Position numbers and translations under genes: made by a program. Under the pieces are notes generated by a model. It did no database searches. It worked only from the letters and a program-made list of their open reading frames with translations, and had not been told where the DNA came from. DNA of 64,000 nt from Luteimonas viscosa (lineage in GTDB: Bacteria; Pseudomonadota; Gammaproteobacteria; Xanthomonadales; Xanthomonadaceae), in assembly GCF_008244685.1 (NCBI RefSeq), contig NZ_VTFT01000001.1, positions 1,095,248 to 1,159,247 on the forward strand, read 5' to 3'. Shown here one piece after another: positions 24,665-33,099 of this stretch (position 1 is the stretch's first letter; each line of letters opens with the position of its first letter).

Positions 24665-27598
24665 ATGAGACTCAAGAGAAACAAGCTCCGGGACGCCATT
24701 GCGTTCTCGCTTGCTGTAAGTGCGGTGACCCTCGCCGGCACCGGCGCCGCTTTCGCGCAGGACGCGCAGGACGCGCAGACGGAACAGGCCGCGGAAACGC
24801 CTACGAGCCTTGATGCGATCACCGTTACCGGTTCGCGCATCAAGAGCCAGACCTTCACTGCCTCCAGCCCCATTACGGAAATCAACGCGGAGGAGTTCAC
24901 CCAGTTCGGTGCCACCACGGTCGAGGATCTGGTCAACCAGTATCCCCAGATCGATCTGAATTTCGACAACTTCGCGAACAACGGTTCCTTCGGCCACGCG
25001 ACCATTTCGATGCGCGGCCTGGGCGCCCAGCGCACGCTGACCCTGGTCAACGGACGCCGCCTGCCGGCGAGCCGAAATGAAATCACCGACCCGTCCATCG
25101 TCCCGGCGGCCATGATCCGCCGAGTCGACATCCTGTCCGGTGGCGCTTCGGCCATCTACGGTGCGGACGCCGTTGCCGGCGTTGTCAACTTCGTCCTCGA
25201 CGACCAGTTCGAGGGCGTCAGCCTCAACTACGGTTATTCGGCCTACCAGCACGACAACGATAACGAGGAGATCCAAGCCCTCAACGAGGAGCGTGGCTTC
25301 CCGTACCCGACCGGCAACTCGGGCTTTGACGGCATCAGCCGCAACGCGGACATCGTGGTGGGCGGCAGCTTCGCCGACAACCGCGGCCACGCGGTGGGCT
25401 GGCTGACCTGGCGCGAGAACGAGGCCCTGTACCAGGGTCAGCGCGACTACTCCTCCTGCTCCGTGTTCTTTGACGCCGAGGTGTGCGGCGGTTCCGGTAC
25501 CGCTGATCCGGGCCGCTTCTCGGTCAACCAGTTTGAAGATGGCGCGGTGGTCCCGTGGGCGCCAGGCACCAATAACAACTACATCTGGAACGGCAGCGGG
25601 TACGAGAACGGCACCTACGTGTACAACTACGCGCCGATCAACTTCTACCAGCGTCCCGACAAGCGGATTACCGCCGGCTTCATGGGCAGCTACGAGATCA
25701 ACGAGTACTTCGAACCGTACATCGAGGCCCTGTTCCTCGAGCGCCGCTCCGATGTCCAGATCGCGGAATCCGGCGCCTTCGGCGTGCCGATCAACGTGGA
25801 CTGCGACAACGAACGGATCGGTACCCTGTGCGCCGACGCAGGCGTCACCACCGACATGGCCCGCATCACCATGTGGAAGCGCAACGTGGAGGGCGGCCCG
25901 CGCATCAGCAGTGCGGACGACAGCACCCACCGCATCACCGCGGGCGTGAGGGGTTCGCTCTTCGACTCGTCCTGGACCTACGACGTGTCGCTGCTGTCCG
26001 GCAGGACCAAGACCATCGACATCGGCAAGAACGACTTCCTGATCACCAGGATCTCCGCCGCCGCGCTGGGTTGTACCGATCCGGTCTATGGCACCTTCCC
26101 GGGCTGCCAGCCGTACGACATCTGGACCGACGAGATCGATCCGGAAGCCGCCGCGGCGATGGCCGGCACCAGCTTCAGCATCTTCAAGACCGGTTACCGC
26201 GCATTCTCCGCGGAAGCCAACGGCTACCTAGGCTGGGGCTTCCCGTCTGCCGATGGCGAGGAAATCGGCCTGGCCGTGGGTATGGAGCGCCGCGACTACA
26301 CCTACGAAAGCGAATACGATGGCGATTCCGCCGCTGGCAACTTTGCTGGCGCCGGTGCCGCCAGCCTGCCGGTGGATGCCTCCAACACCGTCAACGACTT
26401 CTTCGTGGAAGCCGCGCTGCCGTTCTACGTGGGTGATGGAGCCTTCAACCGCTTCGATGCCTCGCTGGGCTACCGCTACTCCGACGACGACACCTCAGGC
26501 AACTACGACACCTACAAGGTCGGCCTGAGCGGCATGTTCCTGGACAGCAAGCTGCTGGTCCGTGCCGGTTACAACCGCGCGGTGCGTTCGCCGAGCCTGA
26601 ACGACCTTTACTACCCGCAGCGCATCGCCCTGAACGCGGGCGGCACCGACCTCTGTGCCGGCCCGGAGTTTGACGAAGATGGCGAGCGGCAGCTCAATTA
26701 CACGCCGGAACAATGCGCGCGGACGGGCGTTCCGATTGAAGCCTATGGCAACGTGCCGGCCAATCCGGCCAACCAGTACAACAACATCACGGGCGGCAAT
26801 CCCAGCCTCGAACCGGAAATCGCCGATACCTATACCGTCGGCTTCGCAATCGAACCGATCGAAGACCTGAACCTGTCCCTGGACTGGTACAGCGTCGAGA
26901 TCGAGGGTGCGATCGGTGGCATCGGCTACAACACCATCCAGATCCTCTGCATGGAGCAGAACCTGTACTGCGACCGGATCAGCCGAGACGCACGCGCGGG
27001 AGAGTACGACCTGTGGGTGGGCCTGGCTTCGGATCCGCTGACCGGCAACATCGACAACCTGCCCGACAACATCGGTGTCTTCGAGCGTTCCGGTCTCGAC
27101 CTGGCCGCGAACTATTCGTTCGCGATCGGCCCGGGCCGTCTGACCACCAGCGTGGTCGGCAATTACGTCCTGAAGGACTTCACCCAGACGCTGGCCTCCC
27201 AACCAAGCACCGCCTTCGAGTGCAAGGGCCTGGTCAACGACACCTACCTTTGCCAGACGCCGAAGTGGCGTCATGTCGCCTCGCTGCGGTATGGGTGGGA
27301 CCGTTACACCGCTGGCCTGCGCTGGCGCTACATCGACGGCATGGACTACAACGACGTGGACGGCACCCCGCTGACCGACATCATCTGGTTTGATGGAGGC
27401 GTTCCTTCCTACAGCTATCTGGACCTGAGCGGCAGCATGAGCTTTGGCCAGGCGATGCTGACCTTGGGCGTGAACAACGTGCTCGACAAGGAGCCGCCGT
27501 TCTCGGGCGACAGTGGCCTTTCGGCCAACGCCAACGCGCTGGGCGGTTACGACCAGGTGGGCCGTTACATCTTCGGCAGCATCTCCCTGAAGTTCTGA
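24665..27598 (+). CDS. TonB-dependent outer-membrane receptor
   Basis: A 977-aa TonB-dependent receptor for energised uptake across the outer membrane. The ATG at 24665 follows a strong GAGAGAAGAG ribosome site; a 12-codon upstream extension would precede a good signal peptide and is rejected. Signal peptide residues are about 1-34 (ending AAFAQ). A TonB-box-like SLDAITVTGSRIKSQ lies near residue 50. The plug domain (about 60-175) has SPITEINAEEFTQFGATTVED, SMRGLGAQRTLTLVNGRRL and ILSGGASAIYGADAVAGVVNF. The barrel carries strands such as LLVRAGYNRAVRSPSLNDLY and NPSLEPEIADTYTVGF, and closes with FGSISLKF ending in Phe. Extracellular loops contain several cysteines. The plug type resembles Xanthomonadaceae/Caulobacter receptors for large ligands (peptide, glycan); the ligand is unknown. 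It uses more A/T third bases than its neighbours. Confidence 0.95.
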   Translation: MRLKRNKLRDAIAFSLAVSAVTLAGTGAAFAQDAQDAQTEQAAETPTSLDAITVTGSRIKSQTFTASSPITEINAEEFTQFGATTVEDLVNQYPQIDLNFDNFANNGSFGHATISMRGLGAQRTLTLVNGRRLPASRNEITDPSIVPAAMIRRVDILSGGASAIYGADAVAGVVNFVLDDQFEGVSLNYGYSAYQHDNDNEEIQALNEERGFPYPTGNSGFDGISRNADIVVGGSFADNRGHAVGWLTWRENEALYQGQRDYSSCSVFFDAEVCGGSGTADPGRFSVNQFEDGAVVPWAPGTNNNYIWNGSGYENGTYVYNYAPINFYQRPDKRITAGFMGSYEINEYFEPYIEALFLERRSDVQIAESGAFGVPINVDCDNERIGTLCADAGVTTDMARITMWKRNVEGGPRISSADDSTHRITAGVRGSLFDSSWTYDVSLLSGRTKTIDIGKNDFLITRISAAALGCTDPVYGTFPGCQPYDIWTDEIDPEAAAAMAGTSFSIFKTGYRAFSAEANGYLGWGFPSADGEEIGLAVGMERRDYTYESEYDGDSAAGNFAGAGAASLPVDASNTVNDFFVEAALPFYVGDGAFNRFDASLGYRYSDDDTSGNYDTYKVGLSGMFLDSKLLVRAGYNRAVRSPSLNDLYYPQRIALNAGGTDLCAGPEFDEDGERQLNYTPEQCARTGVPIEAYGNVPANPANQYNNITGGNPSLEPEIADTYTVGFAIEPIEDLNLSLDWYSVEIEGAIGGIGYNTIQILCMEQNLYCDRISRDARAGEYDLWVGLASDPLTGNIDNLPDNIGVFERSGLDLAANYSFAIGPGRLTTSVVGNYVLKDFTQTLASQPSTAFECKGLVNDTYLCQTPKWRHVASLRYGWDRYTAGLRWRYIDGMDYNDVDGTPLTDIIWFDGGVPSYSYLDLSGSMSFGQAMLTLGVNNVLDKEPPFSGDSGLSANANALGGYDQVGRYIFGSISLKF

Positions 27599-27630
27599 TC
27601 CAAGCAAGAAACGTTCAAGGCAAAAAAATT

Positions 27631-27660
27631 GGCGGCGGGCTTCGGCCCGCCGCCTTTTTT
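27631..27660. terminator. Bidirectional Rho-independent terminator
   Basis: GGCGGCGGGC-TTCG-GCCCGCCGCC is a perfect 10-bp stem with a UUCG-type tetraloop followed by TTTTTT. It lies 33 bp after the receptor stop. On the other strand the stem is followed by AA and seven T (AAAAAAA at 27622-27628 on the plus strand), so it can also stop the opposing transcript. Confidence 0.95.
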
Positions 27661-28050
27661 GTTCATCTGAAGGATTTACCGCCGGTGTCCGCGTCGGCTA
27701 CGCATCGATGCCATGATCTGGCCGCCACGACACGACTTGGCCCGGCGTCGGCATCGCGGCTCCCATGCCGGCCGGGACCACGCCGGGTACCTTTCCATCG
27801 CCCCTTGAACTGCATCCACAGGGCGCAACGGCTAGCACGTTCGCCCGCCCACTGGTAAGTCGAACGCCGGTGCGGCCAACAACCGTTTCCTGATCAACGT
27901 GCCGGACGGCGACCCGGCAGATGCGCTTCCTGCGATCCGCGGGACATGCGCCTGCCCGAGCACGAACGCCCTCCAACTGGTCCTTAAATCGGCAAGCTTG
28001 GTGGGCCGATCATGTCTTTTCCGCCCTTAACTCTGGAGAAGAACCCATCC
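27661..28050. other. Non-coding gap between the receptor terminator and the tandem small genes
   Basis: 390 bp. No reading frame here has a plausible start, domain or codon use, and no RNA gene or strong hairpin was recognised. It would form the 3' untranslated part of the leftward transcript, which can end at the bidirectional terminator. Confidence 0.5.
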
Positions 28051-28398
28051 TCAACCGCCGTTTGCATCCTTGGGGATCGACTTGCCGTCCAGTTCACGCA
28101 CCATCGCTTTCGCCGCACTTTCGCGAGCCTCCCACTGGGCCGGCGTGTAGCAAACTCTCTTCTTCATCCGGCTGCCGGTGACATCCTCGAGCTGGCATAC
28201 CTTGCCATTCTTGCCTGGCTTGGTGGGTTTCGACGCCTGCGTAGAAGCGGGCTCCACCGCCTCCTGCGCCATCGCTTGCCCGATCGACAACAGGCCGATG
28301 ATCGCGCCGGCAAACAGCAGGCAGCGAGTGCGCCGGTGCTGCGGCAGGCTGGTTCGGACGTTCGACGGACGGCTGGGACCAATGGAACAGGCGTGCAT
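28051..28398 (-). CDS. Small secreted cysteine-pair protein (copy A)
   Basis: 115 aa, of no named family. The start MHACSIGPSRPSN is chosen because GAGGA sits at proper spacing and the paralog starts the same way. After a basic n-region of about 22 residues comes a hydrophobic core (CLLFAGAIIGLLSIGQAMA) with likely cleavage at AMA-QE. The mature part is about 70 aa: a linker rich in Ala, Lys and Pro (EAVEPASTQASKPTKPGKNG), then KVCQLEDVTGSRMKKRVCYT with two Cys 15 apart. It continues PAQWEARESAAKAMVREL and ends DGKSIPKDANGG. The VTGSR..RVC..W core resembles short hypothetical proteins common in Xanthomonadaceae. It is the last gene of the leftward set. Confidence 0.72.
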   Translation of the reverse strand: MHACSIGPSRPSNVRTSLPQHRRTRCLLFAGAIIGLLSIGQAMAQEAVEPASTQASKPTKPGKNGKVCQLEDVTGSRMKKRVCYTPAQWEARESAAKAMVRELDGKSIPKDANGG

Positions 28399-28681
28399 GG
28401 GGCATCCTCGATGGGGGTAGGAACCCGCCACAAGCGGGCAGGATGAAGGCATATTTGCCCATTATCTGCCTGAAAGCCAGTCGCCGGCAGTAAATCGCCC
28501 GTCGACGCATCCCGTGCTCGCGATGAACGCGGTGGGGCAAGAACCCTTGCAGGTGCACTACAACGCCCTGCCGTACGGAGCGAGCATGCATTTGGCCGCT
28601 CGCGCCCGATCGCGGCCGTCCTGGCGAGTGGCCTCGACCCGGCAAGCTGCCGGGCCCGATCGCGCGGGCCCCAACATCCAT

Positions 28682-29080
28682 CTAGGGAAGACCGTGCTCA
28701 ACCGTCCTGTTACTGGGATTGAAATCCTGGAAACCGGCGCTGGCATCCTTGGGGATGGACTTTCCATCCAGTTCACGCACCATCTCTTTCGCCGCTGCTT
28801 CTCGGGCCTGCCACCGTTCCGGCGTGTAACAGACCCTCTTCTTCATGCGGCTGCCGGTGACGTCCTGCTGCTGGCACACTTTGCCGTTCTTGCCGGGCTT
28901 GGCGGGCGCGGGCGCCTGTGCAGCAGCGGGTTCCGCCGCTTCCTGCGCCGCCGCTCGCCCGACAGACAACAGGCCGATGATCGCACCGGCGAACAGCAGG
29001 CAGCGAATGCGCCGCTGCTGCGGCACGCTGGCTGCAGGGACGGTCGACGGGTGGCTGGAACCAATAGAATGGGCGTGCAT
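28682..29080 (-). CDS. Small secreted cysteine-pair protein (copy B)
   Basis: 132 aa, clearly paralogous to the next gene downstream. Same MHA start behind GAGG, the same n-region, hydrophobic core CLLFAGAIIGLLSVGRAAA, Ala/Pro linker and the core KVCQQQDVTGSRMKKRVCYT followed by PERWQAREAAAKEMVREL and DGKSIPKD. Both cysteines are conserved. The C-terminus is longer (SAGFQDFNPSNRTVEHGLP) because an inserted stretch moves the stop, whereas copy A stops at ANGG. Conservation of signal and core but not of linker and tail suggests the core is under selection. It lies 181 bp downstream of the TPR-oxygenase gene. Function unknown. Confidence 0.72.
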   Translation of the reverse strand: MHAHSIGSSHPSTVPAASVPQQRRIRCLLFAGAIIGLLSVGRAAAQEAAEPAAAQAPAPAKPGKNGKVCQQQDVTGSRMKKRVCYTPERWQAREAAAKEMVRELDGKSIPKDASAGFQDFNPSNRTVEHGLP

Positions 29081-29261
29081 GCGGCAACCTCGGCGGGGTG
29101 GAAACTTGACACAAGCGTGGCAGGATACCGCCGTATTGCCCAAGAGCCGCGTGAAAGCCAGTCGCTGGACGTACTCGCCGCGTCGGCACGCCCGGGCCCG
29201 CCGGATGAACGGACTCACCCCGAAACCGCGGGGTCCGAAGCGCCCGGCGAGACGGCAGGCC

Positions 29262-30950
29262 CTATGTCTTCGGTTGCATGTCGAAGGCGATGGTCAGCCG
29301 CGATTCCCGCGCCTCGAATGGCACGGTGCCATGCCACATGTAGGAAGGGAACAGTGCCAGGTAGCCCGGCCTGGGCCGGATGACGCGACGCGGCAGGAGG
29401 TCGAGCCCCAAATCTTCCAAAGGCTGACCGAACTGGATCCATCCAGCGCAAGATTCGCTGTCGGATTCAAGCACGCTGTCTGGCAGCGCGACGTAGAAAG
29501 CGGAACTTGCCCAGCCCTTGGGGTGGATGTGGTTGGAGTGACGCCCCGATGACGTGAGCCTCACCGACCACGAACCGGCGAAACGCACGCTGCGCTGCCT
29601 GCGTGATAGGAAAGGATGGTCCACATCATCCGGCAGCGTGGCCAGCCACTGCTCGACCGCCGTGCGCAGCGCATGTTCCGCCGCGCGTACGACCGCATCG
29701 TCCCGTCCGAACAGCTGACCCGCCGTCTGCGTGCCGCCACGAACGCTCTGGTTCACCGGTTCGCGCCCGGCGTTGTGCATGGTGTGCAGTCTGGCTGCGA
29801 GCCTCTGCAGGAACGCGGACACGTCGCTGAAGCCCGGTGGCGCCGCGACCTCGATATAGCCGACCAGCCTGTCGTAGTCGCAAAGCCAGTATTCGCGCTC
29901 ATCGCCGGCCAGCCGCCACGCGGTGCCCAGAAGACTCCAGCCTTCCTGGCCATCCGGATCGATCTCCACCGCCTTTCCCGCGCAGCTGGCGGCCAGGTCG
30001 AAATCCCGCGTGCGAAACGCATGCCGCGCGCGCGCATTGAGAAACTCCGGCAGCATGCCCAGCTCGCCACGTGCCGCCGCGGCGTACAACGGCGCGGCTT
30101 GTTCGTGCTGCCGCAGCGCGTCCAGCGCATCGGCGGCGAACCAGTCCAGCAATGCGTTGCCCGGTTCCCGCCGGCGGAGCGGATGCAGCAGCGCCAACGT
30201 TTCATCCGGACGCTTCGCCGCCAACAACATTCGCGCGAATGCAAGCTGCAGCTCGCGATTGTCCGGCTGCTCCCGCGCTGCGGCACGAAACTCTCCCAGC
30301 GGGTCTTCGTCCGGCGCAAGTTCCGCGCCATGCTCCCACAGCAGATTGCCCAGTGATTCGTGAGCCGGCGCATAATCCGGATGCAGGGCGACGAGCTTGC
30401 GCGCATTCGTCAAGGCTTCCACCCGACGGCCCGCGTCCGCCAGAACACCACTGATGGCATCCTGCAATTCAGGCTGGCTGACGCCGCGCTGATGCAGCAT
30501 TCCTTGTGCCCGATGGAACGCGGCGAGCGCCTCCTCGATGCGCCCCAGCGAACGCAACACCACCCCCAGGTCGACCCATGCGGACACCTGTTTCGGCGAC
30601 AACGCAAGCGCCTTGCGCAGCACCGGCTCTGCTGCTTCCCACCGGCCTTGCGCACGCAACGCCTTGCCATGCCGGGCGAGGCACATGCCGTAGTTGCGCG
30701 ACACCACGGCGTTGCCCGGCAGCAAGGCCAATGCGTGTTCGAACGCAGCATCGGCTTGCTTTTGTCGACCGATTTCCGCCAGACACATGCCCAACAACTG
30801 CCACGTATCCGCTGCCTGTGGCGCCTGCTCGGCCAGCTTTTTGGCAATGGAAAGTGCCTGCTCACGCTGTCCGGATTGCAAAAGCCCGAGCGCCTGCCTG
30901 AAGCGCTCTGCCTGAGCTGCATTCAACGGCTGGCCGCGAGCTGAAGGCAC
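29262..30950 (-). CDS. TPR protein with C-terminal 2OG-Fe(II) oxygenase domain
   Basis: 562 aa, GTG start 6 bp after the upstream stop. The N-terminal 380 residues are TPR-like repeats (ADTWQLLGMCLAEIGRQKQA, VSAWVDLGVVLRSLGRIEEA, APAHESLGNLLWEHG, EGWSLLGTAWRLAGDE). The C-terminal 180 residues match the putative 2OG-Fe(II) oxygenase family often fused to TPRs. Landmarks are WSVRLTSSGRHSNHIHPKGW (HxH iron-ligand region), SSAFYVALPDSV, IRPRPGYLALFPSYMWHGTV (distal His) and ESRLTIAFDMQ (Arg for 2-oxoglutarate). No signal peptide, so cytoplasmic. Expected to hydroxylate a protein or peptide bound by the TPR region; the substrate is unknown. It is the third gene of a compact set that also encodes a second TPR-oxygenase. 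Confidence 0.85.
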   Translation of the reverse strand: MPSARGQPLNAAQAERFRQALGLLQSGQREQALSIAKKLAEQAPQAADTWQLLGMCLAEIGRQKQADAAFEHALALLPGNAVVSRNYGMCLARHGKALRAQGRWEAAEPVLRKALALSPKQVSAWVDLGVVLRSLGRIEEALAAFHRAQGMLHQRGVSQPELQDAISGVLADAGRRVEALTNARKLVALHPDYAPAHESLGNLLWEHGAELAPDEDPLGEFRAAAREQPDNRELQLAFARMLLAAKRPDETLALLHPLRRREPGNALLDWFAADALDALRQHEQAAPLYAAAARGELGMLPEFLNARARHAFRTRDFDLAASCAGKAVEIDPDGQEGWSLLGTAWRLAGDEREYWLCDYDRLVGYIEVAAPPGFSDVSAFLQRLAARLHTMHNAGREPVNQSVRGGTQTAGQLFGRDDAVVRAAEHALRTAVEQWLATLPDDVDHPFLSRRQRSVRFAGSWSVRLTSSGRHSNHIHPKGWASSAFYVALPDSVLESDSESCAGWIQFGQPLEDLGLDLLPRRVIRPRPGYLALFPSYMWHGTVPFEARESRLTIAFDMQPKT

Positions 30951-30956
30951 CTTCGC

Positions 30957-31418
30957 TCAGCGCGTGCGACGCACGCGCAGGACCACGCCGTTGGGCGTCA
31001 CCAGCTGGTAGCCAGCCAGGATCGCCTTCCTCACCTGCACGGAATCACCGGGCTGTACTTGGCCACCGCTTCGCGCATCGGTTTGCGTCCAGACTTGGCC
31101 ATTCTCGAGATTGAAGCTGCGCCCGTTGCGACCGTGGTCGACTCTGATCACCGTGCTTTCGATGCCTTGTGGGTCGGCCTGCTCGACCGCCTGCCCAGGA
31201 TTGCGCAACGATTCTCGCGGCTGATCGAAACCAAAATCTGCGCGCGCCCTTTCATTCGCCGCCTCGTGCACTTCCGGCGGCGGTGGAAACGCTTGGTCGT
31301 AGCACGCCAGCCGCTCGGCAGGGACGGCCACCGCCGCGCATGGATGAGTGGCTGGTTGTGCAGCCAGCGGCAGTGAGAACAACCACAGAAGCGAGAACGA
31401 AAAACAGCGCATCGGCAT
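30957..31418 (-). CDS. Small secreted protein with LENGQVW motif
   Basis: 153 aa. MPMRCFSFSLLWLFSLPLAAQ is a signal peptide; an ATG two codons later (31412) is an alternative start. The mature N-terminus has the motif CAAVAVPAERLACYDQAF, a Cys pair pattern common in short periplasmic proteins. A polar linker follows, then a beta-rich C-terminal half: ESTVIRVDHGRNGRSFNLEN, GQVWTQTDARSGGQVQPGDS, VQVRKAILAGYQLVTPNG and VVLRVRRTR. This C-terminal pattern (F/W-x-L-x-NGQxWxQ..GD.V) recurs in uncharacterised gammaproteobacterial secreted proteins. It sits 37 bp after the Asp/Asn hydroxylase gene and 6 bp before the TPR-2OG gene, so it is almost certainly in one operon with both oxygenases. Confidence 0.78.
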   Translation of the reverse strand: MPMRCFSFSLLWLFSLPLAAQPATHPCAAVAVPAERLACYDQAFPPPPEVHEAANERARADFGFDQPRESLRNPGQAVEQADPQGIESTVIRVDHGRNGRSFNLENGQVWTQTDARSGGQVQPGDSVQVRKAILAGYQLVTPNGVVLRVRRTR

Positions 31419-31455
31419 CGTCCGTCTGGCGGAGCCTCTAGGATAACCTACCGGT

Positions 31456-32730
31456 TCAGGCAGCATCGCTCGCAGTGCGCCACTCACGCATCGCACCCGC
31501 CAACGCCATCGCCAATTCCCGCTCGGGCAGGCTGAGCAATGGATTCCACACGTCGAACATCAGGATCACGCGTACCTGGTCGCTGTCGTTGCGGGCCTCG
31601 TGCTCGAGCGTGTCGTCGAACACCCAACACTTGCCCTCGCGCCACTCCCGCCAGTCGAAGCCGACGCGGTAACTGCACCTCTCCGGCACCACCAGCGGCA
31701 GATGCGCGACCAACCGGGCATTGGTTTCACCAGTATGTGGCGGGATATGCGCGCCCGGCGCCAGCGCGGAGAACATGGCATTCGGGCACAGGCCCGCGAT
31801 CTCCACCGCGTCCACCAGCGCCAGCGCCTCCGCCGTCCGCGGGCACTGCGCCAGGTGTTCCGCCACCGGTTCGCCATGGGCATACAGATGGAAACCACTC
31901 CAGTTGCGCGAGTGGTTGAGCTTGTCCCACTGGTTGACCGGGTCCCCGGGCTTGTACTGGATGTAGGGGACGAACTCCTCGCCCCGGCTGGCAATCATCT
32001 CCTGCAACTCGGTCTTGATCGCGTCGGTACGCGCCTCGAGTTCCCGCATCCAGGGGAACAGCGCGTCGTCGTAGAAGGTCACGGCCGGCAGTCTTGGCAC
32101 GTGGAGTTGGTTGCAGTGCGAATGGAAGGGTTGAGTGCGGCCCGCCAGGATCGACATCGCTTCGTCCCAGCGTCCCGCCAACGCCTTGTCAACCGTGGCA
32201 CGCTTCGCGTCCACCCGATGCCCCAGGTATTCGATGAGTTCCCGGGTGTCCTGCTCGACCACATCGCGCGCATGTGCAAGCCGTCTCCGGAGTGCAGGTG
32301 GCCACTCCGGCTCAGCCGGCGCGACCTTGAGTACATCGCGGAAGACCGCGGCAGCAGCCCTGGGCTTGCGCTGCTGCTCGAGGAACTCGCCCTTTCCAAG
32401 GAGTGCGGGCAGGAAATAGGGATCGATCTCGAGCGCGGCGATGATGGCGCCCCACTCCTGCTCCGGACCTTCGGCCTCGCGATGGATCCGGCCGATCGTC
32501 AGCAGGATCATCGGGTCCCGCGGCGCCCGCACGTGTGCTTGCTGCAGCAGCACCAGTGCGGTCTTCAAGTCGCCACGCTGGAACGCGTGCACGCCCAGGC
32601 TGTAAAGCGCCTGTACGTTGCCCGGATCCAGCGACTGGACCTGCCTCCACAGCCGTTCGGCCTCCTGCCAGCGTCCGGCCGCGGCGGCGGCCCCGGCGGC
32701 GTTCACCAAAGACGACAGCTGTTCGTTCAC
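31456..32730 (-). CDS. TPR + aspartyl/asparaginyl beta-hydroxylase domain protein
   Basis: 424 aa, GTG start. The N-terminus (about 1-150) has TPRs (GRWQEAERLWRQVQSLDPGN, VQALYSLGVHAFQRGDLKTA). Residues about 230-400 form an Asp/Asn beta-hydroxylase domain: VPYIQYKPGDPVNQWDKLNHSRNW, then ALAPGAHIPPHTGETNARLV (first Fe-ligand His) and HLPLVVPERCSYRVGF. The domain ends WREGKCWVFDDTLEHEARNDS (second His) and QVRVILMFDVWNPLL. This is the AspH-type 2-oxoglutarate dioxygenase fold with both iron histidines and the RxIL arginine present, so catalysis looks intact. No export signal. It heads a leftward operon with a small secreted protein and a second TPR-oxygenase. The substrate is not known; EGF-like domains, the animal substrate, do not occur nearby. 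Confidence 0.88.
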   Translation of the reverse strand: MNEQLSSLVNAAGAAAAAGRWQEAERLWRQVQSLDPGNVQALYSLGVHAFQRGDLKTALVLLQQAHVRAPRDPMILLTIGRIHREAEGPEQEWGAIIAALEIDPYFLPALLGKGEFLEQQRKPRAAAAVFRDVLKVAPAEPEWPPALRRRLAHARDVVEQDTRELIEYLGHRVDAKRATVDKALAGRWDEAMSILAGRTQPFHSHCNQLHVPRLPAVTFYDDALFPWMRELEARTDAIKTELQEMIASRGEEFVPYIQYKPGDPVNQWDKLNHSRNWSGFHLYAHGEPVAEHLAQCPRTAEALALVDAVEIAGLCPNAMFSALAPGAHIPPHTGETNARLVAHLPLVVPERCSYRVGFDWREWREGKCWVFDDTLEHEARNDSDQVRVILMFDVWNPLLSLPERELAMALAGAMREWRTASDAA

Positions 32731-33099
32731 GAGGCTGTTCCGTTATCGCCGGACCGGCGCAGACCATTCTATCGGCAGCCAGCGGCGGTCGTCACACAGC
32801 ACCTAGGGGCTTCCGCTCCGCCAGCGTTGCCGGCGCGATAGGCCTCCACGGATCCCGCGGCCTCGACCTGCGTTGGCGATCAGGCTGTCGCGTCGAGTCC
32901 GAGACCGTGCCAAGCGAATCTTCCAGCCCCTTGGAGACCGCCACCTGCCGCAGAGGTTGGCCTGGGCGCCGCGAAACTGCACTCATCGATGTCGTCCCGG
33001 GCCTGCAGGCGCCGGGGGAAATGATTTTGATTGCCGCATTCCAATCGGCGAGGAAACGCGAGGGCCTGACGCAGTGCGGAAAGAAGCGCAAGAGGAGCG
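32731..33099. other. Intergenic region upstream of the oxygenase operon
   Basis: 369 bp between the GTG of the Asp/Asn hydroxylase gene and the stop of the XRE regulator. No credible gene was found in any frame. It must carry the promoter of the leftward oxygenase operon, but no clear -35/-10 pair was seen. Confidence 0.45.

Larger units (their letters stand above)
28051..29210. repeat. Imperfect tandem duplication of about 470 bp
   Basis: Unit A (28051 to about 28520) and unit B (about 28720-29210) align over the whole coding region. They also align about 110 bp upstream of each start, for example GAAAGCCAGTCGC at 28466-28478 and 29153-29165. The duplication therefore includes the 5' flank. 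About 200 bp of unrelated DNA separates the units. Confidence 0.75.

Noticed and set aside
27698-27976. A short minus-strand open frame in the gap after the TonB-dependent receptor
   Set aside because: No ribosome site, no motif, random composition.
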